Shown here one piece after another: positions 9,722-18,403 of a DNA stretch of 64,000 nucleotides (positions are counted from its first letter, which is position 1; each line of letters begins with the position of its first letter). The DNA comes from Aliidiomarina maris. Lineage in GTDB: Bacteria > Pseudomonadota > Gammaproteobacteria > Enterobacterales > Alteromonadaceae. The translations under genes and the position numbers were made by a program. The notes under the pieces are model-generated. The model ran no database searches. It was given only the letters and a program-made list of their open reading frames with translations, and was not told where the DNA came from. Location: NCBI RefSeq assembly GCF_003987335.1, contig NZ_PIPK01000006.1, positions 1-64,000 on the forward strand. The letters run 5' to 3'.

Positions 9722-11518
9722 CTAACCCCCGTTTGCCCTGACGGACGAATGGTGGACATCAATGTTGTGCTCGGTAAGCCACATTTCGAGTAACGTAACC
9801 TGCCATAATCGCGATCCGAAAGGGCCATTAAAGTCACCTGGGTTATCCAGCATGCGATCAATGTACTGCATGTCAAAAATACCGCGTTCACGGGCATGTG
9901 GACGATTGAATACTTCGCGTGCCAGCGCCAAATACTCACCCTGCATATTGCGAAGGGCAGGTACCGGAAAATACCCTTTAGGCCGGTCAATCACAGCGCT
10001 TGGAATAATCTCGCGGGCAACTTCTTTAAGCAGGTACTTGCCCCCGTCCTTAAGCTTTAACTCGGCAGGCATCTGCGCCGCTAGCTCGACAAGCTCGTGG
10101 TCTAAAAACGGGACTCGCGCTTCCAGCCCAAAAGCCATCGTCATGTTATCAACGCGTTTGACTGGGTCGTCGACAACCATTGCGCAGGTATCAATATGCA
10201 GTGCTTTGTCCACTGTGGAGAGTGCGGCGCAATCGTCAAAATAAGCAGTGACGTAATCAAGCGCGTGCTGGGTGCCTCGATAACGTGGCGCCAGCACTTT
10301 GTCTAATTCAGTTTGTGACCACGAGAAGTAATGCGTGGCATAAGCTTGAGCGGCGTTTTCCGTACTAGCTTGCGCCAACGGCTGATACCAATGGTAGCCG
10401 CCGAAAACTTCATCAGCGCCCTGCCCACTTTGCACAACTTTGACGTGCTGGCTCACCTGCTTAGATAGTAAGTAAAAACCAATCACATCATGGCTGACCA
10501 TAGGTTCCGACATAGCCTGTACGCATGGCGCTAAATGAGTAAGTAGCTCACAGTGCTGGGCATAAATACGATGATGGTCGGTGTTGTAATGCTGAGCAAT
10601 AAGATCAGAGTACTTAAACTCATTCCCCGCTTCCTCGCCAACGTCCTCAAAACCAATCGAAAATGTGTGGATATGATGCTGACCTAATTCCGCTAACATC
10701 CCCACCACCAGTGACGAATCGACCCCACCAGAAAGCAGCACACCAACCGGCACATCGGCTTCTAAGCGCCGCTCTACACTGGTAAACAATGCATGCTTGA
10801 TGCGTTCTTTCCATGCTTGTTCATCTGCACTGGTATCTATGTTGGCGTCTAGCTGCCAGTAACGTTGAATGTTCAGCTCGCCATTCGCACTTAATGTCAT
10901 CCAGTGCCCAGGTTGGAGCTTATATACTTTGTCAAGTAAAGTGCCGCTACCGACGATTACGCGCATCGACATGTACTGATGAAGCCCTTGCGGGTTGACA
11001 TTGGTGGGCACGAAGCCTGATTTTAATAGTGCCGGTAACGTGGAGGCAAACCAAAAGCCATGCTCATTGAAGTGGTAGTACAAAGGCTTTATCCCAAGGC
11101 GATCGCGTGCAAAAAATACCTCACCGCTGTCACGCTGCCAAATGGCAAATGCGAACATGCCACTAAAGCGTTTTACACATGACGCCTGCCATTGATAAAA
11201 CGCTTTGATGATGACTTCGCTGTCGCTGGTCGAAAAGAACTCGTGTCCCAAAGACTCTAATTCTTCACGTAATTCACGGTAGTTATAAATACAGCCATTG
11301 AATACCAGAGTAAGGCCCAACTTTGGGTCATGCATCGGTTGATTGGCGTGTTGACTTAGGTCAATTACGCTGAGCCTTCGGTGACCTAAGCAAACCCGCT
11401 GGTTGCCCATAATGCCCTTCGCATCCGGCCCCCTTGGGGCGAGTGCTGTCAGCATATTTTCAACGTTTTGCAGATTCACCTCACACTGAAAGCGTACTTC
11501 CCCTGCGATTCCGCACAT
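9722..11518 (-). CDS. asnO: Asparagine-synthetase-like amidotransferase, NAGGN-amidotransferase (AsnO) type
   Basis: 598 aa, ATG 11518 after AGGAG. The N-terminal class II glutaminase begins MCGIAGE with catalytic Cys2, followed by RGPDAKG and FNGCIYNYRELR; the C-terminal synthetase domain has the ATP pyrophosphatase loop SGGVDSS at 263-269. Beyond generic AsnB, the stretches EFKYSDLIAQHYNTDHH, MSEPMVSHDVIGFYLLS, VQSGQGADEVFGGYHWY and VDDPVKRVDNMTMAFGLEAR closely match, from memory, the Pseudomonas amidotransferase that makes N-acetylglutaminylglutamine amide, an osmolyte. It would amidate a carboxylate using glutamine and ATP in the cytoplasm. The usual NAGGN partners (GNAT/ATP-grasp synthetase, M42 peptidase) are absent; instead a RimK-like ligase lies divergently 236 bp away, so the product may differ. 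I hold the AsnO-family assignment firmly, the product weakly. Confidence 0.82.
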   Translation of the reverse strand: MCGIAGEVRFQCEVNLQNVENMLTALAPRGPDAKGIMGNQRVCLGHRRLSVIDLSQHANQPMHDPKLGLTLVFNGCIYNYRELREELESLGHEFFSTSDSEVIIKAFYQWQASCVKRFSGMFAFAIWQRDSGEVFFARDRLGIKPLYYHFNEHGFWFASTLPALLKSGFVPTNVNPQGLHQYMSMRVIVGSGTLLDKVYKLQPGHWMTLSANGELNIQRYWQLDANIDTSADEQAWKERIKHALFTSVERRLEADVPVGVLLSGGVDSSLVVGMLAELGQHHIHTFSIGFEDVGEEAGNEFKYSDLIAQHYNTDHHRIYAQHCELLTHLAPCVQAMSEPMVSHDVIGFYLLSKQVSQHVKVVQSGQGADEVFGGYHWYQPLAQASTENAAQAYATHYFSWSQTELDKVLAPRYRGTQHALDYVTAYFDDCAALSTVDKALHIDTCAMVVDDPVKRVDNMTMAFGLEARVPFLDHELVELAAQMPAELKLKDGGKYLLKEVAREIIPSAVIDRPKGYFPVPALRNMQGEYLALAREVFNRPHARERGIFDMQYIDRMLDNPGDFNGPFGSRLWQVTLLEMWLTEHNIDVHHSSVRANGG

Positions 11519-11754
11519 GGCGTCGAGCTCCTCTTAAATTAAATGTTTAGTTTCAATTAAGTGGTTTACTTCATGATTTTCGAACTTAAACACTCGAAAT
11601 CTAGGAGCTTTCGATTTTTTTACAATGTAAATAAAAGATCACACCTTTACGCTTTTTTACACAAGTTAGCTTGGCGGGAATGCCGCTCTAGCACTTATGT
11701 TTAAAGGCACAGCGAGGAATGGTTAGTTTATAACCAGCTTATATATGTAAATAA
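11519..11754. promoter_or_regulatory. Divergent promoter region of the asnO / rimK-like pair
   Basis: This 236-bp AT-rich spacer must hold both promoters. It contains a perfect 13-base palindrome, TTTACA-A-TGTAAA, at 11619-11631, and a related TGTAAA at 11746-11751. A regulator shared by both genes is plausible; which one cannot be told from sequence. Confidence 0.4.
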
Positions 11755-12708
11755 ATGAGGTATATGGCAGTGAATATTTGCATTTTATCCACCGATCAGG
11801 CTGTTGACGACCGCCGCTTATTGGATGCCGCGCGTCAACGCGGCCACTCCGCCAGCTTGTTAAATATGCGTGATATTAATCTGGCCTTGAGTACCCACCA
11901 GCCAACAATGTATGCCGGTGACGTCGATATTACCGAAGACTTCGATGTCGTCATTCCCCGTCTGAATGTGGGATGTTCTGACTATGGGATTAACGTGCTG
12001 CAACAATTTATTTGTAGCCAAACCTATGTCAGTGAAACCCCCGACTCGTTGCGCCTGGGCAGAGACAAATTAAAGTGTTTGCAATACCTCTTAGCCCAAG
12101 GCTTGCCCTTTCCCACCACCTGCATTGCGTTTCAACCGGAGGGCTTCAGCAGCTTGGCACAGCACACCGGATTTCCTGTCGTGGTTAAGTTAATTGATAG
12201 TACTGAAGGGGTCGGCGTATTCGTCGCACACACCGAAAAAGAGCTGGATAACCTCGCCCGCACCTTTGCTCGCTTCGGTGCCAGCTACGTGATTCAAAGC
12301 TTCATTCAAGAAGCATCGGGGGTTGATGTGCGTGCATTTGTCGTTGGCAATCAAGTCATCGCGGCCATGGAGCGCCATGCTACCGACGGTGATTTTCGCG
12401 CAAATGTCTCGCTGGGCGCAACCGCTAAGCCCTGCGAATTAACGGCGCAAGAAGAGCGCATTGTATTGGCTTCGACTCAGGCAATCGGCATTAACATCGC
12501 AGGGGTCGACCTGATACGCAGCCAGAACGGCCCTTTACTGCTTGAAATCAATGTATCACCCGACTTTACCGGCAAGCAAGGTATTGAACAGGTCACAGGG
12601 GTGGATATTGCCGGCGCAATCATCGATTTTACCGTGCAACAAACCCAGCCTTACTACGCCAATCACCGCTTGCTGCAATTGTGTTCTGACATCCAAAAGG
12701 AGTATTAA
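11755..12708 (+). CDS. RimK-like ATP-grasp ligase
   Basis: 317 aa. The start could be ATG 11755 or ATG 11764; the second has GAGG very close upstream and gives MAVNICILST, which aligns with the start of E. coli RimK. ATP-grasp features appear in order: DKLKCLQYLLAQGLPFPTT (N-lobe), FPVVVKLIDSTEGVGV (ATP-binding Lys and glycine loop), YVIQSFIQEASGVDVRAFVV, GDFRANVSLG, and the metal-binding PLLLEINVSPDF. RimK itself adds glutamates to ribosomal protein S6; relatives make poly-glutamate or glutamyl dipeptides. The stop is 2 bp from the next start, so it is an operon with the amidotransferase. Position opposite the asnO-like gene suggests it forms the amide-bond backbone that AsnO then amidates. 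That link is inference; a plain rimK is the alternative. Confidence 0.85.
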   Translation: MRYMAVNICILSTDQAVDDRRLLDAARQRGHSASLLNMRDINLALSTHQPTMYAGDVDITEDFDVVIPRLNVGCSDYGINVLQQFICSQTYVSETPDSLRLGRDKLKCLQYLLAQGLPFPTTCIAFQPEGFSSLAQHTGFPVVVKLIDSTEGVGVFVAHTEKELDNLARTFARFGASYVIQSFIQEASGVDVRAFVVGNQVIAAMERHATDGDFRANVSLGATAKPCELTAQEERIVLASTQAIGINIAGVDLIRSQNGPLLLEINVSPDFTGKQGIEQVTGVDIAGAIIDFTVQQTQPYYANHRLLQLCSDIQKEY

Positions 12709-12710
12709 TT

Positions 12711-13544
12711 ATGTGCCGCTGGCTCGCTTATAGTGGAGACCCTATTTATCTGGATACTTTAATCACTCAACCCGACCATTCTTTGGTGCAGCAGAGCTTG
12801 AACAGCCGCCTTAACTTTAATCAGGCGGGTAAATTGCTATCCACCAACGGCGATGGGTTCGGGATTGGTTGGTATGATCAACGTGACGTGCCGGGGGTAT
12901 TCAAAGACGACATCCCGGCGTGGCATGACAATAACTTAGCCAACCTATGTCATCATATTCGAGCGCATACCTTTATGGCGCATGTACGCGCCACCACGAC
13001 TGGGGCAATTCAGCGTACCAACTGTCATCCGTTTAGCTATAAGAACTGGCTGTTTCAACATAATGGTCAAGTCAGCCATTTCCCGAAGATTCGCCGCGAA
13101 CTGCAGTTTGCCATCGCACCTGAGCTGTTTCCGCATATTCACGGTAACACCGACAGCGAAACCTTCTTTTTGCTAGCGGTTACCTATGGGCTGATGGACA
13201 ACCCCAAAACAGCGATTGAACGTATGATAGAGAAGGTACTGACAACCTTGACCCAATACGATAGCGATGGCGTACTCAATTTGTCATTGGCGATTTCAGA
13301 CGGCACCCATTTGTATACCGTGCGCTTTTCACACAATGAAGCTCCTATGACGCAATTTTACTCAACCAATACGGCATGTCTGGAAGCCTTCGATAACGAG
13401 AGCCTGCCTGCGATTCCTAACGGATGTACCGTGGTAGTTTCAGAGCCACTAGACAACCGCGATAGCCATTGGCAAGCGATTGAAAACCATACATTTACTA
13501 CCATCAAGCATAATCAAGTCACCACCCAGCCACTGTTTAGCTAA
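12711..13544 (+). CDS. Class II glutamine amidotransferase, YafJ/EgtC-like
   Basis: 277 aa, ATG 12711 with AAGGAG inside the end of the preceding gene. It begins MCRWLAYSG: Cys2 is the Ntn nucleophile. TNGDGFGIGWY, AHVRATTTGAIQRTNCHPF (Arg loop), FQHNGQV (oxyanion Asn-Gly) and GNTDSETFF follow, the full set of class II glutaminase motifs in the YafJ/EgtC group. In E. coli YafJ has no settled role; in mycobacteria EgtC removes a gamma-glutamyl group during ergothioneine synthesis. There is no synthase domain, so it acts as a stand-alone hydrolase or transferase. It is translationally close to the RimK-like ligase, which could mean it trims or transfers a gamma-glutamyl unit added by that ligase. 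The biochemical role is not settled by sequence. Confidence 0.85.
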   Translation: MCRWLAYSGDPIYLDTLITQPDHSLVQQSLNSRLNFNQAGKLLSTNGDGFGIGWYDQRDVPGVFKDDIPAWHDNNLANLCHHIRAHTFMAHVRATTTGAIQRTNCHPFSYKNWLFQHNGQVSHFPKIRRELQFAIAPELFPHIHGNTDSETFFLLAVTYGLMDNPKTAIERMIEKVLTTLTQYDSDGVLNLSLAISDGTHLYTVRFSHNEAPMTQFYSTNTACLEAFDNESLPAIPNGCTVVVSEPLDNRDSHWQAIENHTFTTIKHNQVTTQPLFS

Positions 13545-13552
13545 CCCACTGA

Positions 13553-13577
13553 GCGTTGCACTTTATCGGTGCAACGC
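13553..13577 (+). terminator. Hairpin after the RimK-like/EgtC-like operon
   Basis: GCGTTGCA and TGCAACGC form an 8-bp stem around a 9-base loop, 9 bases after the stop codon. The following T run is weak (CACCATTTTAG), so termination may be partial. Confidence 0.5.
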
Positions 13578-13705
13578 ACCATTTTAGTCGCTCGTATTTT
13601 GCGCACCCTTCGACTGGCGACCAAAATAAATCATTAAAATCATATAGTTAATTATGGCACTCCATTTGCTGTGTGAATCTTGTTCACAACAACAAGGAGC
13701 ACCCC

Positions 13706-14041
13706 ATGATGCAACTCATTATTGCCATTATTAAGCCAGCGCGTTTGACCGATGTGCGCGATGCCCTGCACGAGGCCGGCTGCAATGGCTTAACCGTCAC
13801 TGAAGTCAAAGGCTTCGGGCAGCAAAAAGGCCATCAAGAGCTTTACCGCGGCGCCAAAGTACAGGCTGAATTTTTGCCCAAATTACGCCTTGATATCGCG
13901 GTACCAAGCAACCAAACCCCAGCCATTGTCGAAGCCATTCGTGCCGCCGCAAGCACCGGCCAAACTGGTGATGGCAAAATTTTTGTGCTCGATCTTTCCC
14001 ATGCGTTAAGAATTCGCACCGGCGAAACTGACGCTATTTAA
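13706..14041 (+). CDS. PII-family nitrogen regulator lacking the uridylylation tyrosine
   Basis: 111 aa from ATG 13706 (or 110 from ATG 13709), AAGGAG upstream. It is a clear PII trimer subunit: [10 protein letters not shown] start, [10 protein letters not shown]-loop [15 protein letters not shown], and the B/C-loop [14 protein letters not shown] with RIRTGE. In GlnB/GlnK numbering (from the second Met) residues 50-51 are Lys-Val where E. coli has Glu-Tyr; Tyr51 is the residue GlnD uridylylates. Effector-binding residues look retained, so it could still bind ADP/ATP and 2-oxoglutarate but not be modified at 51. It is followed 14 bp later by the stub of a deleted gene, consistent with a former glnK-amtB operon. 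It lies just after the amidotransferase cluster, separated by a hairpin. Confidence 0.88.
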   Translation: MMQLIIAIIKPARLTDVRDALHEAGCNGLTVTEVKGFGQQKGHQELYRGAKVQAEFLPKLRLDIAVPSNQTPAIVEAIRAAASTGQTGDGKIFVLDLSHALRIRTGETDAI

Positions 14042-14055
14042 AAAGGACTATAACA

Positions 14056-14109
14056 ATGACAACCACCGAACTTGCGTTTAGCAACTTCGTCAGAAATATT
14101 GGACGTTGA
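14056..14109 (+). pseudogene. Start stub of a deleted gene downstream of PII (probably amtB)
   Basis: AAAGGA is correctly placed before ATG 14056, and the frame reads MTTTELAF before running into sequence that belongs, on the other strand, to a truncated chemoreceptor. It stops after 17 codons. In most bacteria a PII gene in this arrangement is followed by the ammonium channel gene amtB, so amtB is the best guess, but seven residues cannot prove it. Confidence 0.4.
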
Positions 14110-14534
14110 ACTTGCGGTACGAGAGGCTAAAGTTCTTACTTCGTCAGCGACTACGGCAAAGCCTCGCCCTTGGTCTCCTGCGCGCGCAGCTTCAATCGCC
14201 GCATTGAGTGCCAGTAAATTTGTTTGCTCAGCAATGCCGTGAATCACCGCCACGATTTCGTTAATACTTTTCGCTTGCTCCGTCAGGGAACGCGCAGCTG
14301 TCGCCGATGACTTAATTGTTTCAGCAATTCGTTGGGTGGTGCTAACCACCTTCGCAAGCTCAGCGCTACCCGAAGCAACCACGCCAGACGTGTCGCGTGA
14401 TGCGCTTGCCGCCATTTGCGCCGATTCGCCTGCTCCGAAGCTTGCGCGAGCTGCTGTTGCAGAGCAACTGCCTGCTCCAACTGCTGTCGTAACGCATTAA
14501 CTTCGGCTTGTTTCGTTTTGCTGAGGGTGAACAT
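14075..14534 (-). pseudogene. Methyl-accepting chemotaxis protein remnant
   Basis: Two pieces of one gene lie in different frames. The N-terminus ([18 protein letters not shown], from ATG 14534, coiled coil) runs in one frame to about 14430. The MCP signalling part ([13 protein letters not shown], then [19 protein letters not shown] and [13 protein letters not shown]) is in another. The C-terminal arm of the hairpin is cut off after SNISDEV at about 14075-14090, exactly where the stub of the plus-strand gene begins. The N-terminal piece is too short for a complete sensor, so an internal deletion is also likely. It cannot make a working receptor. Confidence 0.75.
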
Positions 14535-14785
14535 AGAGGCCCCTTAACCAGTCTATAATATTTGTTCGATGTCATTGAACATCAAACTTAACTTCATAGT
14601 ACATTAGAGGATAGCTATATTGCTGTAATTTGCGACGAGATTAATACTCTTTAGTTAGTAAATTTACACTTAGCAATCATATACTTAATATTTACAACCT
14701 ATTAACTACGCTAAATAAACTAAAATAATCGAGCCAATGACCATGATGACAACAAAAAAGCAACGGGGGTAATGTAATATCGCCT

Positions 14786-16693
14786 TTAATCGACTTTAAA
14801 GCGCCCTAATTGACGCTCTAAGCGCTCAGATTCCTTGCGCAATTGCACGCAGGCTTCTCGTGTTTGCTGTAAGTTTTCAATGCCACGCTGATTGGCTTGT
14901 TGGATGTCGGCGATATCCGCATCTAACGTCTGCATCACTGTAGTTTGCTGTTCGGTGGCCGTAGCCACAGACTGATTCACCTTGTCGATCTCATCAATGG
15001 CTTCATCCACCTCGGTCATGTGGGTGCCCGAGCGCTCTGCGCTGGTCATACATGCTTCACTCACACTTTGGCTTTGGGTAATGGTCTCAACAACCGTTTT
15101 GGTTCCGGCTTGCAGCTGCGAAATCATAGTTTCAATTTGCGCTGCTGATTCTTGCGTGCGCTGGGCTAAGCTGCGAACTTCATCAGCGACCACTGCAAAC
15201 CCACGCCCTGCCTCACCAGCTCGTGCCGCTTCAATGGCGGCATTTAACGCCAGTAAGTTGGTCTGCTCCGAAACCCCTTTGATCACCGCTAGTATCTGAC
15301 CTATATTTTGGGTGTTTTGATCAAGTTCGCTAATCGCTTCGCTGGATTGGGCCATGCGCTCATATAAGTCAGCGATAGCCTGGCGGTTTTCGTCCAGCGC
15401 TTGACGTCCAGCATGGGAAAATTCTGTGGCTGAACTTGCTTGCCCCGAAGCGCTCGCAGCGCTTTGCGCGATTTCGTTGGCACTGGCATTCAACTGATTC
15501 ATAGCCGTCGCAACGCTATTCGTGCGCTCGCTTTGCTGGTCATACATGGACAAGGTTTGGTCGGTCACTTGCAGCATGTTACTGACATTGTCGTCGACCA
15601 CCCGTGCTGCTTTGGCTACATCTCGCATCGCACGTTGAATCTTCTCAATGAACTTGTTTACATCGGCTGAGAGCTGGGCAAACTCATCATGACCGTGCAG
15701 AGGTAAACGCTGAGTTAAGTCACCTTCACCCGATGCTAAGTCACGAACAGCTGCGCTTAAGCGTCGCATAGGCGTTAACAGCACGCGTAGCAACCAAGTA
15801 AAGAGTGCGACCACCGCAGCAATACCCAGCACAGCATAGAGTAATGCCATCCATGCAAACTCGCTGACGCGTGCAAATGCTAACTGCTCATCAACGGCAA
15901 TGGCTAAATACCACTCAACCCCGGCAATGCCCTGCACGGGAGCAAAGGCAACCAGGTAATCGTTGCCTTCAATCGAATAGGGTCGAAATTCGTTGTGCAG
16001 CGTAGTATCAACGCCTACATGTTCGGCCAATGGCGCTTCCACGTATTGACTATCAGGGTGGCTTAAAATGGTGCCTTCAGCATTGACTAAGAAGCCATAA
16101 CCTAAGCCCATGACGTCGATACCACGAACCATGTTAGAAATCGTATCGAGCATAATATCGCCACCCACAATATGCACCAATTGCTGATTTGCATAGCTCG
16201 GTTGTACCGCCGAGATAGTCAACTCATTGGTGGTGGCATCAATGTAGGGTTCGGTAAAGGTGGCGCCACGTTGTTGTACCGCGAGCTTGTACCAAGGGCG
16301 CTCACGCGCGTCGTAGCCGGGCGGCAGTTGAATACTCGGGTCATCCAGTACAAACGTGCCGTCAGGCAACCCGACATAGACATTCTTAAAGTCGCCAGCA
16401 ATTCTCGCCTGCACCAGATGAGCGGTGATGTCGTGCGCATCAACATCCAGCGCCCCATTGTCCGCCGGCAACACTTGAGCGGTGCCAGCAATAATAGCCA
16501 TCTTTGCATTCAACCAAGCGGCAATATTGGCAGAAACGGAATCGACCACTGCACTGAGCTGACGATCCAGGTCGTCATGCACTTGAGCGCGCATTTGTAG
16601 AAAATTACTGAGTGAAAATGCCCCAAGCACTAACGCGGTCGACAATGAGGCGGCTAACATAACCTTGTGTGTAAACTTAAGTGACCCTAACAT
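14786..16693 (-). CDS. Methyl-accepting chemotaxis protein with periplasmic Cache domain
   Basis: 635 aa, ATG 16693. N-terminal membrane helix ([20 protein letters not shown]), a periplasmic double-Cache sensor of about 240 aa ([45 protein letters not shown]), a second membrane helix at about residues 280-305 ([20 protein letters not shown]), HAMP, and the cytoplasmic signalling hairpin [19 protein letters not shown] with [16 protein letters not shown]. The D/R-rich Cache pocket (YDARERPWY) is typical of receptors for amino acids or similar small amines. There is no C-terminal NWETF-type pentapeptide for CheR/CheB docking. The gene is complete, unlike the other two chemoreceptor loci in this window. 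It is monocistronic and divergent from a broken diguanylate cyclase. Confidence 0.92.
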   Translation of the reverse strand: MLGSLKFTHKVMLAASLSTALVLGAFSLSNFLQMRAQVHDDLDRQLSAVVDSVSANIAAWLNAKMAIIAGTAQVLPADNGALDVDAHDITAHLVQARIAGDFKNVYVGLPDGTFVLDDPSIQLPPGYDARERPWYKLAVQQRGATFTEPYIDATTNELTISAVQPSYANQQLVHIVGGDIMLDTISNMVRGIDVMGLGYGFLVNAEGTILSHPDSQYVEAPLAEHVGVDTTLHNEFRPYSIEGNDYLVAFAPVQGIAGVEWYLAIAVDEQLAFARVSEFAWMALLYAVLGIAAVVALFTWLLRVLLTPMRRLSAAVRDLASGEGDLTQRLPLHGHDEFAQLSADVNKFIEKIQRAMRDVAKAARVVDDNVSNMLQVTDQTLSMYDQQSERTNSVATAMNQLNASANEIAQSAASASGQASSATEFSHAGRQALDENRQAIADLYERMAQSSEAISELDQNTQNIGQILAVIKGVSEQTNLLALNAAIEAARAGEAGRGFAVVADEVRSLAQRTQESAAQIETMISQLQAGTKTVVETITQSQSVSEACMTSAERSGTHMTEVDEAIDEIDKVNQSVATATEQQTTVMQTLDADIADIQQANQRGIENLQQTREACVQLRKESERLERQLGRFKVD

Positions 16694-16854
16694 GCTGTGC
16701 TCTTATTATAATGTGTCGTCGTTGTACGCTAGCGCCTTGGCGTCAACGTGTTCCCCAATATGCACATTAACATTATCTAAACATCCAATAAAATGATATA
16801 TCTGAACAATAATAACGAAATATCGAATGATATCTAACGAGTGTGCCGCCAGTT

Positions 16855-17013
16855 ATGCTCCACAATGTACCCAATACAGCAACATCGAAGCCCACCTTAG
16901 AATACACCGCCGCAGAGCCCTATCAGCGTAAGCTAACCTTTGTGGCTTTAATGATCGCCACGCTTGGTTCGACGATTATTGGCGGCATTAACGTGTTTAA
17001 CTTTCAGAAGTAG
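16855..17013 (+). pseudogene. N-terminal fragment of a membrane protein, probably a diguanylate cyclase
   Basis: A 52-codon frame from ATG 16855 encodes a hydrophilic start followed by a membrane helix (LTFVALMIATLGSTIIGGIN) and stops at TAG 17011. This looks like the first transmembrane segment of a longer sensor. A GGDEF C-terminus on the same strand appears at 19282-19419 with no start of its own; the two would be the ends of one gene split by the foreign DNA between them. Pairing them is inference. An independent small membrane protein is the alternative. Confidence 0.45.
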
Positions 17014-17302
17014 TTGATTGCACGACACAATATAGATATCAACTGACTGTTTTTGTATAGTACAGTAGTTATAAATCCTACAGCTCAAGCTGGACTAAAA
17101 TTTTGTACTATAATCCAGCGCGGCCAGTTAGCTACCCGTTTTAGCATTCTACACCTAAAAACTGCAAAAAATGTCATAGACGGGTATGGAAAAGGGATAG
17201 TTGGTCAGACAAATACGACTGGTCATCCATGGGTTTATGTCAGTGACCTATCCTCCAATAAAACGATCCACAAGGACAATGAATTTGGACACAATAAATA
17301 CC

Positions 17303-17884
17303 CTACGAGTATAGTAGCTTTTTTAAATAAGCTTTAATCCTAGCCCATTGTTCAATATTAATCATATAGCAGGCGTCGTCTTTTTGCTCCCCTTCCAAAA
17401 CCATAACATTCTCTTTGATGGAGTGAAGAGGAATATCCAAGTGTTGCATAAGTGCACGTGATCGCCTATTGGTAGTGAAGGCTGCTGTTTTAATGGTAGT
17501 TAGTTTAAGGTTTTCATAAAAAAAATCAAAACATAGAAAAAAACACTCTATAACTGCTCTACTCCCCCAAAACTTGTGATGAACCATTATACCAAACTCA
17601 CCTGTTTTAATTTTGAAATCTATCTCTTTAAACGTACATACCCCAATTACTTCTCGGTTGCTATTTTTACGAATGAGGAAGTCTATATTACACCCCTCTT
17701 TAGACGAATCAATTCTCTTCCTATATATATCTGAAAGCTTATCAATGCTGATTTGATAATAGTACCGCGCTTGCTCAGTTGTTTTTTCATCTCGATAAAT
17801 TAAATGTATTAGAGGCATATCTTCTATTGCAACTGATTTGAGCTCTATAAATTTACCAGTAATTTTCTTATTTGAGAGATTCAT
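17303..17884 (-). CDS. GNAT family N-acetyltransferase (RimJ/RimL-like), horizontally acquired
   Basis: 193 aa, ATG 17884. The fold is recognisable from IGVCTFKEID, the strand FGIMVHHKFWGSRAVIECFF where the acetyl-CoA loop sits, and the C-terminal LKLTTIKTAAFTTNRRSRALMQHL typical of the RimJ/RimL group (N-S/R-x-x-x-L-M-x-x-L). Base composition is much more AT-rich than the neighbours and codon use is skewed to AAA/AAT/ATA, marking it as foreign. It sits among degraded IS3 genes inside an interrupted diguanylate cyclase gene. The substrate is unknown; such island GNATs often modify antibiotics or act as antitoxin-linked enzymes, but nothing here shows that. Confidence 0.75.
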   Translation of the reverse strand: MNLSNKKITGKFIELKSVAIEDMPLIHLIYRDEKTTEQARYYYQISIDKLSDIYRKRIDSSKEGCNIDFLIRKNSNREVIGVCTFKEIDFKIKTGEFGIMVHHKFWGSRAVIECFFLCFDFFYENLKLTTIKTAAFTTNRRSRALMQHLDIPLHSIKENVMVLEGEQKDDACYMINIEQWARIKAYLKKLLYS

Positions 17885-18142
17885 CGGTTATTTCTCTTTA
17901 GGACCTGCGGACGTGTCGGCTTTTGCATTCTGAGGATGCGAATTTAGCACATGCAGGTTCAAATCCATACAAAAAATACTAAATTTAACTCTCGAACTTT
18001 AAAAAACCGTACTGCCCTCTCCGGCCGAAAATGGAACCACGACATTGATGTGACTTTCATTAAATTTATAGGCCCACATTATTAGAGCCACTTGTATACT
18101 AAATTGAACTATTTGATTTTAAAAAGATCACGAAAACTGTAA
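17885..18142. other. Gene-free part of the AT-rich insert
   Basis: No coding frame is supported. The stretch contains a tRNA-like element at about 17904-17965 (an arm reading GGTTCAAATCC preceded by a possible anticodon-type stem) and, at 18086-18098, a sequence loosely resembling the inverse of the IS end proposed at 18363-18374. Confidence 0.3.
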
Positions 18143-18268
18143 TCATGACAGATTACTTAAGGCTCGGTGAGATTGACTGTTGTTATAGCCAACCCTCCAA
18201 GCTTTGTTTTTTAATTTAGCTAGGTTCGCGATTTGCAGACGCACATAAATCTCGTAAGCCCGGTCAAT
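18143..18268 (-). pseudogene. C-terminal remnant of an IS3-family transposase OrfB
   Basis: The minus strand reads ANLAKLKNKAWRVGYNN followed by SQSHRALSNLS and a TGA. This matches the end of IS3-type integrases, where EAWRVDYN is followed by RPHxALxxLSP. It is closed upstream by a stop and has no DDE catalytic residues, so only the 3' end survives. It is distinct from the larger IS3 remnant to its right, which has its own C-terminus. Confidence 0.45.
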
Positions 18269-18403
18269 CTATTCTACACAAGAGTGTTGTGTCATGAATT
18301 ATTTGTCAGATGAAAAAACGCCTCAATAGAGTTCAGGGAGTTGTAGTATGGTTATTCGATAGTGTAAGTGGCCCATTTATAGTAAGACTATTTCGTAGAG
18401 TAT

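Noticed and set aside
17053-17337. 94-codon plus-strand frame in the AT-rich insert
   Set aside because: TTG start without a ribosome-binding site, unremarkable composition, and its end overlaps the GNAT gene; nothing recognisable in the translation.
18086-18374. Possible pair of IS ends (18086-18098 and 18363-18374)
   Set aside because: Only about 9 of 12 bases match and neither has a target-site duplication, so they are not called as inverted repeats.
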